Assembly (NCBI GenBank): GCA_964447175.1
Contig: CAYURP010000026.1
Location: forward strand, 1-38,598
Direction of reading: 5' to 3'
Origin: CAYURP01 sp964447175
Lineage (GTDB): Bacteria; Zixibacteria; MSB-5A5; SM23-73-2
DNA length: 38,598 nt
Shown: positions 15,982 through 23,350 of the stretch, piece after piece
How positions within the stretch are numbered: the first letter of the stretch is position 1
Layout of the letters: each line of letters begins with the position of its first letter
Position numbers and translations under genes: made by a program
The notes under the pieces: generated by a model
The model's database searches: none
What the model saw: the letters and a program-made list of their open reading frames with translations, nothing else
Told to the model about the DNA's origin: nothing

Positions 15982-16890
15982 ATGAGCGGGGCTCAAAATG
16001 ACTTTAGAAAAGTATTGGTGGTGGAAGATAGTCCGGCAATAAGATCTTCTGCTGAATCGGTTCTGCGTCAGGCGGGATACAATATCTTCACTGCGGGCAA
16101 TGGAGCTGATGCCTTAGAGTGGATCAGGGCTAATCAACCTGATGTGGTGCTTCTGGATCTATCCCTGCCCGATCTGGATGGAGGTAAGGTATGCGAGTTG
16201 GTTAAAACGGATAGTGAACTTAAAACGATTTTGATTTTCATCCTTTTGAATTCCAACGAAATTAAAAGACTAAAGGAACTCAAGGCTCTGGGAGCGGATG
16301 GTTTTGTAATTAAGCCTTTTGTTCCTAAGGACTTAGTTGTCCAGTTGGAATCGGTAACGGGTAAGGGAAAATCAGAGGTCAAAGCGGGGACTTCCGACCA
16401 AAAGGAAAGTAAATCGCAAACCAGGGAACTACATAACTATGAATGGTTTATCTCGGAGATGAAAAAAGAGGCGGAAAGCGTATCTCCTGAGACCTCCTCC
16501 CCTAAAAAGCCTACTCCATCTGAAAAGAATTTACCTTCCGAAAATGAGATGGAGTATGAAACCAAGGAGGTAAGCTCTGAACAGGATGGCTACGAGAATT
16601 TCATCTCCCAGTTCAAGGAGGAAGTGAAGGTTTCCGGATCGCCTGAATCGTTGATTTACGGTGAACTGAAGATGAATGGGGAAATAGAACCAACTACCAA
16701 GATAAAAACCTTAAAGGAGAAATCGGCAGTTAAATCCCGGGATGAAAAATCAACTTTAGATCCGCAAAGGGTAACTAAGGAGCTGATTCACGAGGTGGCA
16801 TCAAAGGTAGCTCAGGAAATAGTGGAAAATCTGGATAAGCAATATCTGGAGAGTCTGATCCGAAAGAAGATTGAAGAATTCTGTATGTAG
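15982..16890 (+). CDS. Response regulator with long linker and helical tail
   Basis: A 302-residue protein. Residues 5-125 form a CheY-like receiver domain with phospho-acceptor D59 (VLLDLSLPD), an acidic pair at E14-D15 (VVEDS) and K111 (VIKPF). No DNA-binding domain follows. Instead a charged low-complexity linker contains two copies of a YExFISxxKxE motif (Y153 and Y204). The end is an amphipathic helical segment (KELIHEVASKVAQEIVENL...LIRKKIEEF), resembling tails on polar or motility regulators. This suggests a scaffold or docking role rather than transcription control (inference). AGGGAGG precedes the ATG. The partner kinase is not in the window. Confidence 0.88.
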   Translation: MSGAQNDFRKVLVVEDSPAIRSSAESVLRQAGYNIFTAGNGADALEWIRANQPDVVLLDLSLPDLDGGKVCELVKTDSELKTILIFILLNSNEIKRLKELKALGADGFVIKPFVPKDLVVQLESVTGKGKSEVKAGTSDQKESKSQTRELHNYEWFISEMKKEAESVSPETSSPKKPTPSEKNLPSENEMEYETKEVSSEQDGYENFISQFKEEVKVSGSPESLIYGELKMNGEIEPTTKIKTLKEKSAVKSRDEKSTLDPQRVTKELIHEVASKVAQEIVENLDKQYLESLIRKKIEEFCM

Positions 16891-16954
16891 GGTCTTCAAT
16901 ACAAGGAGCGTAAGCTTTTGCATTTAAAGCAATATAGAGATATTACATCATAAT

Positions 16955-16986
16955 CCACTCCCTTCAAATTTTTTGAAGGGAAGTGA
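16955..16986. repeat. Hairpin downstream of the response regulator gene
   Basis: CACTCCCTTCAAA pairs with TTTGAAGGGAAGTG (one mismatch) with a tight loop. It lacks a T-tract. Together with the following terminator it separates the response regulator gene from the CcdA operon. Confidence 0.5.
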
Positions 16987-17002
16987 GTATAATTATGATT
17001 AC

Positions 17003-17044
17003 AAAACAGGCTTTATTTTCTGATTTAAAGCCTGTTTTAATTAT
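17003..17044. terminator. Intrinsic terminator, probably bidirectional
   Basis: AAAACAGGCTTT (17003-17014) pairs with AAAGCCTGTTTT (17027-17038) and is followed by AATTAT. A-rich and T-rich flanks let it work in both directions. It ends 12 bp before the CcdA start codon. Confidence 0.65.
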
Positions 17045-17055
17045 GGAGACTCAAG

Positions 17056-17781
17056 ATGACAGGTGAGGTATCGCTTTTAGCCGCATTTTTAGCAGGGATC
17101 ATATCCTTTTTTTCCCCCTGCGTTTTGCCTCTTATTCCCGGATATCTTTCATTTATCTCCGGGGTTTCGGTGGAGGAGATGAAGGATAAAGACGAGAAAA
17201 GCAGGGTTTTAAAAAGAGTGGGATTGAATTCGGTCTTTTTCATCCTGGGTTTCTCCGTTGTATTTATAACTTTAGGTGCATCGGCCACTTTTCTGGGTAA
17301 GTTTCTTCTGTCCAGGTTAGCCATTCTTTATAAAATCGCCGGTGTGATAATTATAATTTTCGGGCTTCATCTTCTGGGTGTTTTCCGAATACCCTTTCTT
17401 AACTATGAGAAAAGGTTTCATGCCAGAACTAAACCTTTGGGCTTTTTGGGAGCATTTCTGGTGGGACTGGCATTTGCTTTTGGATGGACTCCCTGCATCG
17501 GTCCCATCCTGGCTGGAATCCTGGCTTTGGCATCCAATCAGGATACCGTGGGAAAAGGGATTGCTCTCCTTTCCTTTTATTCTTTGGGTCTGGGAATACC
17601 GTTCTTTTTAGCCGGGATCGGGTTCAACAGGTTTTTAGGTGTTTCAGGTTTCATAAGAAAACATTACAAAACAATCGAGATCATAAGCGGAGTCTTTTTG
17701 ATCGCGGTAGGGCTTCTGATATTCTTTAACTCCATTAGCTTTATTTCAGAGCTTTTGCTCCGCCTCTTCCCCCAAAGCTGA
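17056..17781 (+). CDS. ccdA: CcdA-type cytochrome c biogenesis / thiol-transport membrane protein
   Basis: A 241-residue protein with six predicted membrane helices. The paired redox cysteines of the DsbD/CcdA family are at C22 (FSPCVLPLIPGYLSF) and C147 (GWTPCIGPIL), which move electrons from cytoplasmic thioredoxin to periplasmic thiols. The size is that of CcdA rather than full DsbD, so a separate periplasmic partner is expected. GGAG lies 8 nt before the ATG. It is the first gene of a tightly spaced set with a DUF6599-like protein, a twin-arginine DUF362 protein and a fused membrane ferredoxin, which places its electrons in a periplasmic redox process. Confidence 0.92.
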   Translation: MTGEVSLLAAFLAGIISFFSPCVLPLIPGYLSFISGVSVEEMKDKDEKSRVLKRVGLNSVFFILGFSVVFITLGASATFLGKFLLSRLAILYKIAGVIIIIFGLHLLGVFRIPFLNYEKRFHARTKPLGFLGAFLVGLAFAFGWTPCIGPILAGILALASNQDTVGKGIALLSFYSLGLGIPFFLAGIGFNRFLGVSGFIRKHYKTIEIISGVFLIAVGLLIFFNSISFISELLLRLFPQS

Positions 17782-17799
17782 GCACCTGAGAGGTGAGTT

Positions 17800-18735
17800 T
17801 TGAGGTATTTAGCCACAGTTTCCCTTTTTCTCATCCTGATTTCAAGCTATGCCGGGGCAGGGAATAACCCAGATAATGGCTCTGAACAAATAGAATTAAA
17901 AGAGCTTCTCCCTTCTATTTTTGACGGATGGAAAACAGACGAAACCAGATTTTTCACCAGAGATGATCTATTCGATTACCTGGATGGCGGGGCGGAAATA
18001 CATCTTTCTTATGATTTCCAGAAACTTCTGGTGCAGGAATATCTCTCGGCTGATAAATCCATCCTGGTGGAAATTTACCAGATGAGCTCATCTGAGGATG
18101 CTTTCGGTCTTTTTTCCTTGAATCAGGAGGGTGAAGGCTTAGCCATTGGACAGGATGCAAGTTATGGTTCTGGGATACTATCTTTTTGGAAAGATCATTA
18201 CTTTATGAGGATTATGGATATGGAAGGCGAAGATACCAAAAAGGATCTGATACTTAATCTGGGAAAATCAATTTCCAATAAAATCAAAAAAGAAGGCGAA
18301 AGTCCCAAACTTTTAGACAGAATTCCTCAGGATAACTTGCTAAAACAATCCATTTTCTATTTTCACAAGAATATAATCTTAAATAACCTTTACTTTCTAT
18401 CAAAAGAAAATATCTTAAATCTTTCAGAAAAAACCAATGCCCTCTTAACCAGTTACAAATTTAACAACGAGTCTTTAAAACTTCTTCTGATCGAATATCC
18501 GGATACCCTCGAATCGAGAAAAGCTTTTGAAAGCTTCAACCAGAAACATTTGAATGTGACCATTTCCTCTCTGAGAAATCTTCAGAAGGTGGGGGAGGAT
18601 TTGTTCGCTGGCGTGGAATTAAAGGATAATTTTCTGATAGTAGTTCTGGAGGGCAATACAAAGAGTTCCGTTGATAAACTCCTAAAGGCAACTAAAAATT
18701 CATTAGGGAAGGTGAAAGATGAAGGAAAAGGATAA
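17800..18735 (+). CDS. Exported DUF6599-like protein
   Basis: A 311-residue protein with a signal peptide (MRYLATVSLFLILISSYAGA). The motif F-DGW, then LFDYLDGGAEIHLSYDFQ and EIYQMSSSEDAFGLFSL are characteristic of a family annotated as DUF6599 (recognition from memory). I choose the TTG start at 17800 because AGAGGTGAG lies just upstream and the signal peptide begins there. The 3' end overlaps the next gene by 17 nt, so coupling is likely. Its periplasmic location and neighbours suggest an accessory of the DUF362/ferredoxin system. The activity is unknown. Confidence 0.72.
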   Translation: MRYLATVSLFLILISSYAGAGNNPDNGSEQIELKELLPSIFDGWKTDETRFFTRDDLFDYLDGGAEIHLSYDFQKLLVQEYLSADKSILVEIYQMSSSEDAFGLFSLNQEGEGLAIGQDASYGSGILSFWKDHYFMRIMDMEGEDTKKDLILNLGKSISNKIKKEGESPKLLDRIPQDNLLKQSIFYFHKNIILNNLYFLSKENILNLSEKTNALLTSYKFNNESLKLLLIEYPDTLESRKAFESFNQKHLNVTISSLRNLQKVGEDLFAGVELKDNFLIVVLEGNTKSSVDKLLKATKNSLGKVKDEGKG

Positions 18736-19660
18736 AAGGGATTTAATCAGCCGCAGGGATTTTATCAAAGGGACTACCCTTACCACTTTAGGTTTGACCC
18801 TGGGCATTAACTCCTTTGATTTTATTTCGGCATTAGCCCAGGAGGCTCCTGAATTTCCGGAACTGGCAGTAGTGAAGGGTGGTTTACCGGCAGAGCTTGC
18901 CAGAAAAGCAATGGATTTGCTTGGCGGGATGAAAAGATTTGTAAACAAAGGCGATGTGGTAGTGGTTAAACCTAACATTGGCTGGGATAGAAACCCGGAA
19001 CAGGCTGCTACCACCAATCCCGAGGTGGTAGCTGAGATAGTGAGATTGTGTTTGGATGCCGGAGCAAAAAAGGTCAAGGTCTTTGATCGTCCCTGTAATA
19101 CTGCCTCCCGGTGTTATGCCCGAAGCGGGATACAAAAGGCAGCATCGGATGCAGGAGCTGAAGTGAGCTATGTGGTGGATTCAGGTTTTGTGAAAGTCGA
19201 ACTCCCTGAAAGTGTGGAGCTGAAGTCCTGGTGGCTTTATAAGCCGGCTCTGGATGCCGATGTCTTGATCAACGTTCCCATTGCCAAAAATCATGGCTTA
19301 ACCAGGGTAACCTTAGGAATGAAAAACCTGATGGGAATAATGGGCGGAAACCGGGGCCAGGTTCACTGGAATATAGATGCTAAACTGGCTGACTTGGCTT
19401 ATTATGTAAAACCTGATTTAACCATACTGGATGCCGTTAGAATACTGGTTGGAAGCGGACCACAGGGTGGTGATTTAAAAGACGTTAAAAAAATAGATAC
19501 CATAATAGCCGGGGAAAATATCGCCACGGTTGACGCTTATGGCGCTACGCTTTTTGGTATTGTACCATCAAACCTGGAATTCATAAAAACAGGAAATGAG
19601 TTAGGCCTGGGCGAGATAGATCTGGATAAAATAAGAATAAAAAAGCTGAGTTTATCCTGA
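18719..19660 (+). CDS. Twin-arginine exported DUF362 protein
   Basis: A 313-residue protein. The N-terminus has a twin-arginine signal (S11-R-R-D-F-I-K-G followed by a hydrophobic stretch to about residue 40), so it is folded, perhaps with a cofactor, before export. The rest matches DUF362: VVVKPNIGWDRNPEQAATTNPEVV, VFDRPCNTASRCY, INVPIAKNHGLTRVTLGMKNLMG. DUF362 proteins commonly associate with 4Fe-4S clusters, but this copy has no ferredoxin domain of its own. It sits directly before a ferredoxin-rich membrane protein that could supply electrons. It starts inside the end of the upstream gene. The reaction is unknown. Confidence 0.85.
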   Translation: MKEKDKRDLISRRDFIKGTTLTTLGLTLGINSFDFISALAQEAPEFPELAVVKGGLPAELARKAMDLLGGMKRFVNKGDVVVVKPNIGWDRNPEQAATTNPEVVAEIVRLCLDAGAKKVKVFDRPCNTASRCYARSGIQKAASDAGAEVSYVVDSGFVKVELPESVELKSWWLYKPALDADVLINVPIAKNHGLTRVTLGMKNLMGIMGGNRGQVHWNIDAKLADLAYYVKPDLTILDAVRILVGSGPQGGDLKDVKKIDTIIAGENIATVDAYGATLFGIVPSNLEFIKTGNELGLGEIDLDKIRIKKLSLS

Positions 19661-19711
19661 GACTTGAATCAAAAAAGAAAAATTTAAAAGTTTTACGTTC
19701 GGGGTAGAGAT

Positions 19712-21238
19712 TTGAAAACTTTAAGGCGCATTACTCAAATCATCTTTTTTCTTCTTTTTTTGTATCTATTTCTGGCTGCCAGCTACCCTCTGACCTCGAC
19801 TGTTCCGGTTGACCTTTTCTTGAGATTGGATCCTCTTTTGGCATTATCCTCGATTATCTCCTCAAGAATTTTTATCAACACCTTTATCTGGGCATTTGTG
19901 CTTGTTCTGGCAACCGTTCCCCTGGGAAGATTTTTTTGCGGCTGGGTCTGCCCCTTAGGAACATCCCTGGATTTGACAAGCTATGTTACTCAAAATAAAG
20001 TTGGGAAAAGCTTAAAAAAACTCAGGCCATCTAAATATTATATCCTGTTTTTTCTTCTGGTAGGGGTTTTGTTTTCAGCACAGCTTATCTGGTTTTTAGA
20101 CCCCATTGCCATAATCACCAGATCCTTAACACTTTCTGTTTTCCCCATAGTTACCCTGATCTTTTCCTCCATTTTTTCAGGACTTTTTAATCTATCTTTT
20201 TTGCAAGATTTTCTACTAAAGATACAGGTTCTTTTATTTTCAACTCTTCTTCCTGAACAATTAACCTTTTTTAGGTTTTCCGGTTGGATTTTGTTAATCT
20301 TTATAGGAATTGTCGCTTTGGATTTTGTATCCCGCAGGTTCTGGTGCCGGAACCTCTGCCCTTTGGGTGCTCTGTATGCTTTGTTCTCCAGGTTTCAGAT
20401 TTTAAAAAGAAGGGTTAGTTCAGACTGCACCCAGTGTGGCCAATGCCAGAGTGTCTGCAAGATGGACGCCATTCCAGATGATTTTAAAAAGACCAATGAT
20501 CAGGAATGTATTCTCTGCTGGGACTGCGTGAAAGACTGTCCGGAGTCGGTTACCTCCATCGATTTCAAGTCAAGGGAATATGCAAAAGTCCCATCTTATG
20601 AATTGGATTTATCCCGCAGGGGATTTTTGGCATCTTTGTTTTCAGGTTTGATCTCCGTGGGCATTCTTAAAACTGCCTTTCCGGACAAAAATCTCAAGGG
20701 CAAGTTGATCCGGCCTCCAGGAGCCAGGCTCGAGCCTGAATTCCTGGATCGGTGCATCCGATGTCATGAGTGCGTGCGGGTCTGTTCCACTTCAGGCAGG
20801 TTTTTGCAGCCGGCGTTTTTAGAAGGTGGTTTGGAAGCTTTATGGACACCAGTTGGAGTGGCGCGGTATGGATATTGCGAATATAACTGCATAATGTGTA
20901 CCCAGGTCTGTCCCACACAGGCCATTCATAAATTAGATGAGGAGACCAAGAAGAAAACCGTTATAGGAATAGCTTTCATAGATAGAAACAGGTGCATCCC
21001 CTGGTACAAAAACGAAAACTGCATAGTCTGCGAGGAGCAGTGTCCGGTGCCGGATAAAGCCATTGAGCTTCGGGATGAAAGGGTGATCCACTGGGATGGA
21101 ACAGAAAGAATTGTCAAAAGGCCTTATGTGAAAGAAAATTTGTGCATCGGCTGTGGAATCTGCGAGACCAAATGCCCGGTGGAGGGCAAATCCGCTATCT
21201 TCATTACCCCCCAAAATGAGCAGAGGTGGGTGGATTAA
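19712..21238 (+). CDS. Fused NapH-NapG-like membrane ferredoxin
   Basis: A 508-residue protein. The N-terminal half (about 1-230) has four to five membrane helices with the NapH/NosR-type cysteine loops FFCGWVCPLGT and FWCRNLCPLGA. Two 4Fe-4S motifs follow (CTQCGQCQSVCK, CILCWDCVKDCP). At S301-R-R-G-F-L there is an internal twin-arginine-like motif with a hydrophobic segment (LASLFSGLISVGIL), as at the start of NapG. Four more Cys clusters then appear (CIRCHECVRVC, CEYNCIMCTQVCP, CIVCEEQCP, CIGCGICETKCP). This reads as NapH joined to NapG. It would pass electrons from the quinone pool to a periplasmic acceptor, probably the DUF362 protein (inference). TTG start at 19712. Confidence 0.87.
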   Translation: MKTLRRITQIIFFLLFLYLFLAASYPLTSTVPVDLFLRLDPLLALSSIISSRIFINTFIWAFVLVLATVPLGRFFCGWVCPLGTSLDLTSYVTQNKVGKSLKKLRPSKYYILFFLLVGVLFSAQLIWFLDPIAIITRSLTLSVFPIVTLIFSSIFSGLFNLSFLQDFLLKIQVLLFSTLLPEQLTFFRFSGWILLIFIGIVALDFVSRRFWCRNLCPLGALYALFSRFQILKRRVSSDCTQCGQCQSVCKMDAIPDDFKKTNDQECILCWDCVKDCPESVTSIDFKSREYAKVPSYELDLSRRGFLASLFSGLISVGILKTAFPDKNLKGKLIRPPGARLEPEFLDRCIRCHECVRVCSTSGRFLQPAFLEGGLEALWTPVGVARYGYCEYNCIMCTQVCPTQAIHKLDEETKKKTVIGIAFIDRNRCIPWYKNENCIVCEEQCPVPDKAIELRDERVIHWDGTERIVKRPYVKENLCIGCGICETKCPVEGKSAIFITPQNEQRWVD

Positions 21239-21306
21239 ATTTTTCTTGCCAATTACCTCTGAATTGGTTTCATTTAGACGTCATTTAAATAACAGGAGAT
21301 TTAAAA

Positions 21307-22488
21307 ATGAAGAAAAAGAAAAACTATGCTTTTTCCACCTTGGTTTTGCATGGAGAAAAAGCCCAGCATTTTCCAGAAGGAGCTGCAGCTGAGCCTATAT
21401 TTCAGACCTCAACTTTTGTTTTTAAAGATTCTGCTGAGGTGAAAAGGTATCAGGAGGGTAAAACAGATAAATATCTGTATACCCGATACGGCAATCCCAC
21501 ACTGAAAGTGGCTGAGGATAAAATGGCGGTTCTGGAAGGGGCTGAGGCAGGTTTGGTGGTATCCTCCGGCATGGCTGCGGTTGCCACAACTGTTTCAACA
21601 TTATGTAAAGCCGGAGATGAGGTCATCTCAACCGAACCCATTTATGGCGGGACTCTTCACCTTTTTAAAAAGCTCTTTTTAGATTTAGGGATAAAGGTAA
21701 ATTTTATCGATCCTTTGAAATTAGAGGGAGCGGAAAAACTGATAAACACAAACACAAAGATCTTCTTTGCGGAAACGCCGACCAATCCCAATTTAAAGAT
21801 CGTCGACATCAAAAAACTCTTAAAAATCGCCGGGAAGCACAAGTTGTCCTCAGTTATCGACAACACCTTTGCCACGCCGTATAATCAGAATCCGATTAAA
21901 ATGGGTGCAGATATAGTGGTTCATTCTGCTACCAAGTATTTAGGTGGACACAGCGATCTGGTGGCAGGAGTTATTGTGGGTAAGAAAGCTTTCATCAAAG
22001 ATGCAGTGGAGATTATGAAAATGCTGGGGGGCTGTCTGGATCCACTAGGAGCTTTTCTTCTTTTAAGGGGCTTGAAGACTTTAGCCATAAGGGTGGAGAA
22101 ACAGAACGAGAACGGGATGAAAGTAGCAAGGTTTCTATCAGGTCATCCCAAAGTGAAAAATGTATACTATCCCGGACTTTCCTCTCATCCCCAGCACAAT
22201 CTGGCTAAATCCCAGATGAGAGGATTTGGGGGGATGGTATGTTTTGACGTAGGGAATTTGAAATCCGCCACTAAGGTTATGGACAATCTCCAACTCTTTT
22301 TGAATGCCACCAGCCTGGGAGGGGTGGAATCCTTAGCCAGCATACCGGTATTAACCTCCCATTATGGTTTCAAATCCGAGGATTTGAGAAGAGCAGGCGT
22401 TACACCCGGGATGGTGCGTCTTTCCTGCGGCATAGAGGACAGCAGTGATTTAATTGAGGATCTGAACCAGGCTTTAGATAAAATATAA
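21307..22488 (+). CDS. Cys/Met metabolism PLP-dependent enzyme (cystathionine gamma-synthase/lyase type)
   Basis: A 393-residue trans-sulfuration enzyme. Family motifs are YTRYGNPT (phosphate binding from the neighbour subunit), VVSSGMAAV, FAETPTNP, VIDNTF and the PLP lysine region VHSATKYLGGHSD. The GGCLDPLGAFLLLRGLKTLAIR segment and SLGGVESL near the end are also present. The sequence alone does not separate cystathionine gamma-synthase, cystathionine gamma-lyase and methionine gamma-lyase. AGGAG is 8 nt before the ATG. It follows the ferredoxin gene by 68 bp and may belong to the same transcript, which would tie the redox module to sulfur metabolism (inference). Confidence 0.93.
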   Translation: MKKKKNYAFSTLVLHGEKAQHFPEGAAAEPIFQTSTFVFKDSAEVKRYQEGKTDKYLYTRYGNPTLKVAEDKMAVLEGAEAGLVVSSGMAAVATTVSTLCKAGDEVISTEPIYGGTLHLFKKLFLDLGIKVNFIDPLKLEGAEKLINTNTKIFFAETPTNPNLKIVDIKKLLKIAGKHKLSSVIDNTFATPYNQNPIKMGADIVVHSATKYLGGHSDLVAGVIVGKKAFIKDAVEIMKMLGGCLDPLGAFLLLRGLKTLAIRVEKQNENGMKVARFLSGHPKVKNVYYPGLSSHPQHNLAKSQMRGFGGMVCFDVGNLKSATKVMDNLQLFLNATSLGGVESLASIPVLTSHYGFKSEDLRRAGVTPGMVRLSCGIEDSSDLIEDLNQALDKI

Positions 22489-22494
22489 TAAAAA

Positions 22495-22527
22495 CGTTGT
22501 TCGTTGGTCGTGAATCGTTAATCGTAT
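22495..22527 (+). repeat. Left inverted repeat of the S23-type element
   Basis: The sequence CGTTGTTCGTTGGTCGTGAA followed by TCGTTAATCGTAT is mirrored, with a few mismatches, by the complement of 22919-22944. The pair brackets the four-helix-bundle gene. Confidence 0.6.
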
Positions 22528-22571
22528 GAATCTTTACTTCAGGTGATTCACGAAAGTGTAAAACAGTTTGT

Positions 22572-22919
22572 ATGAAAGACGTAACAGAATTAGATGTTTT
22601 TAAGTTAGCCCATTCCCTTGTCTTACGAGTTTATAAAGTTACGGAATCCTTCCCTAAAGTTGAAATATATGGATTGATAAGCCAATTAAGAAGAGCCAGT
22701 ATCTCCATTCCTGCCAACTTAGCTGAAGGTGCGAGAAGAATTAGTAAAAAAGAATTCAGATATTTTATCAGTATCTTCAGAGGTTCGTGTGGAGAAATGG
22801 AATATCTTGTAAAACTTTGTAAGGATCTTAATTATATAAAGGAAAAAGATTACAATGATCTCAGGAATGATTATAGAAGAGTAGCTCAAATGCTAACTAA
22901 GCTAAAAAATGCAATATAA
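22572..22919 (+). CDS. Four-helix-bundle protein (S23 / 23S rRNA intervening-sequence family)
   Basis: A 115-residue all-helical protein with the family pattern LDVFKLAHSLVLRVYKVTESFP, then YGLISQLRRASISIPANLAEG and FRYFISIFRGSCGEMEYLV. This family was first found in intervening sequences inside 23S rRNA genes and is also frequent as free-standing genes. Molecular function is not established. Members related to diversity-generating retroelement Avd protein form pentamers that bind nucleic acid. Here the gene sits outside any rRNA and is bracketed by inverted repeats, with its stop codon at the right repeat. It overlaps the next ORF by 11 nt. Confidence 0.9.
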   Translation: MKDVTELDVFKLAHSLVLRVYKVTESFPKVEIYGLISQLRRASISIPANLAEGARRISKKEFRYFISIFRGSCGEMEYLVKLCKDLNYIKEKDYNDLRNDYRRVAQMLTKLKNAI

Positions 22920-23316
22920 TACGAATCACGATCAACGAGAAACGAAAAACGGAATTTATCAACTTTTAATCTACATTCCTCAAAAAAAATCTATAAAGAT
23001 TGGCAGAAAAGGAACTTTTGAATTCCCCAAAGGTTACTATGTTTATACCGGTAGTGCTAAAAATGGGCTGAAATCGAGAATTCAAAGACATTTGAGGAAA
23101 AGTAAGAAGAAGTTCTGGCATATTGATTACCTTCTCCCATACTCTAAAATAAAAGATGTTATTATACATATTCAGAAAAGCGAATGTTATTGGAATAACA
23201 GGTTATTTAAGTTTAAAAAGCCTAAGATATTAGTAAATGGTTTTGGATCAAGCGATTGCAAGTGTAAAACCCATCTTCTTTATTTCAGGAAGAAACCGGA
23301 ATTGAATTCCCTGTGA
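22909..23316 (+). CDS. GIY-YIG-like DUF123 protein
   Basis: A 135-residue protein matching the DUF123 branch of the GIY-YIG nuclease superfamily: GIYQLLIYI, PKGYYVYTGSAKNGLKSRIQRHLR, FWHIDYLL and a C-terminal SSDCKCKTHLLYF. DUF123 domains occur alone or attached to endonuclease III-like proteins. Substrate is unknown. The only ATG, at 22909, lies at the end of the preceding gene, so the first dozen residues (MQYNTNHDQRETKN) are encoded by the inverted repeat and look non-native. The original start may have been displaced by insertion of the S23-type element. Confidence 0.8.
   Translation: MQYNTNHDQRETKNGIYQLLIYIPQKKSIKIGRKGTFEFPKGYYVYTGSAKNGLKSRIQRHLRKSKKKFWHIDYLLPYSKIKDVIIHIQKSECYWNNRLFKFKKPKILVNGFGSSDCKCKTHLLYFRKKPELNSL
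22919..22944 (-). repeat. Right inverted repeat of the S23-type element
   Basis: ATACGAATCACGATCAACGA plus GAAACG. Its complement aligns with 22495-22527. The repeat also supplies the first codons of the DUF123 gene. Confidence 0.6.
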
Positions 23317-23350
23317 TCTTATGATCTCAGAGAAAAGAAAGGATTTGGTA

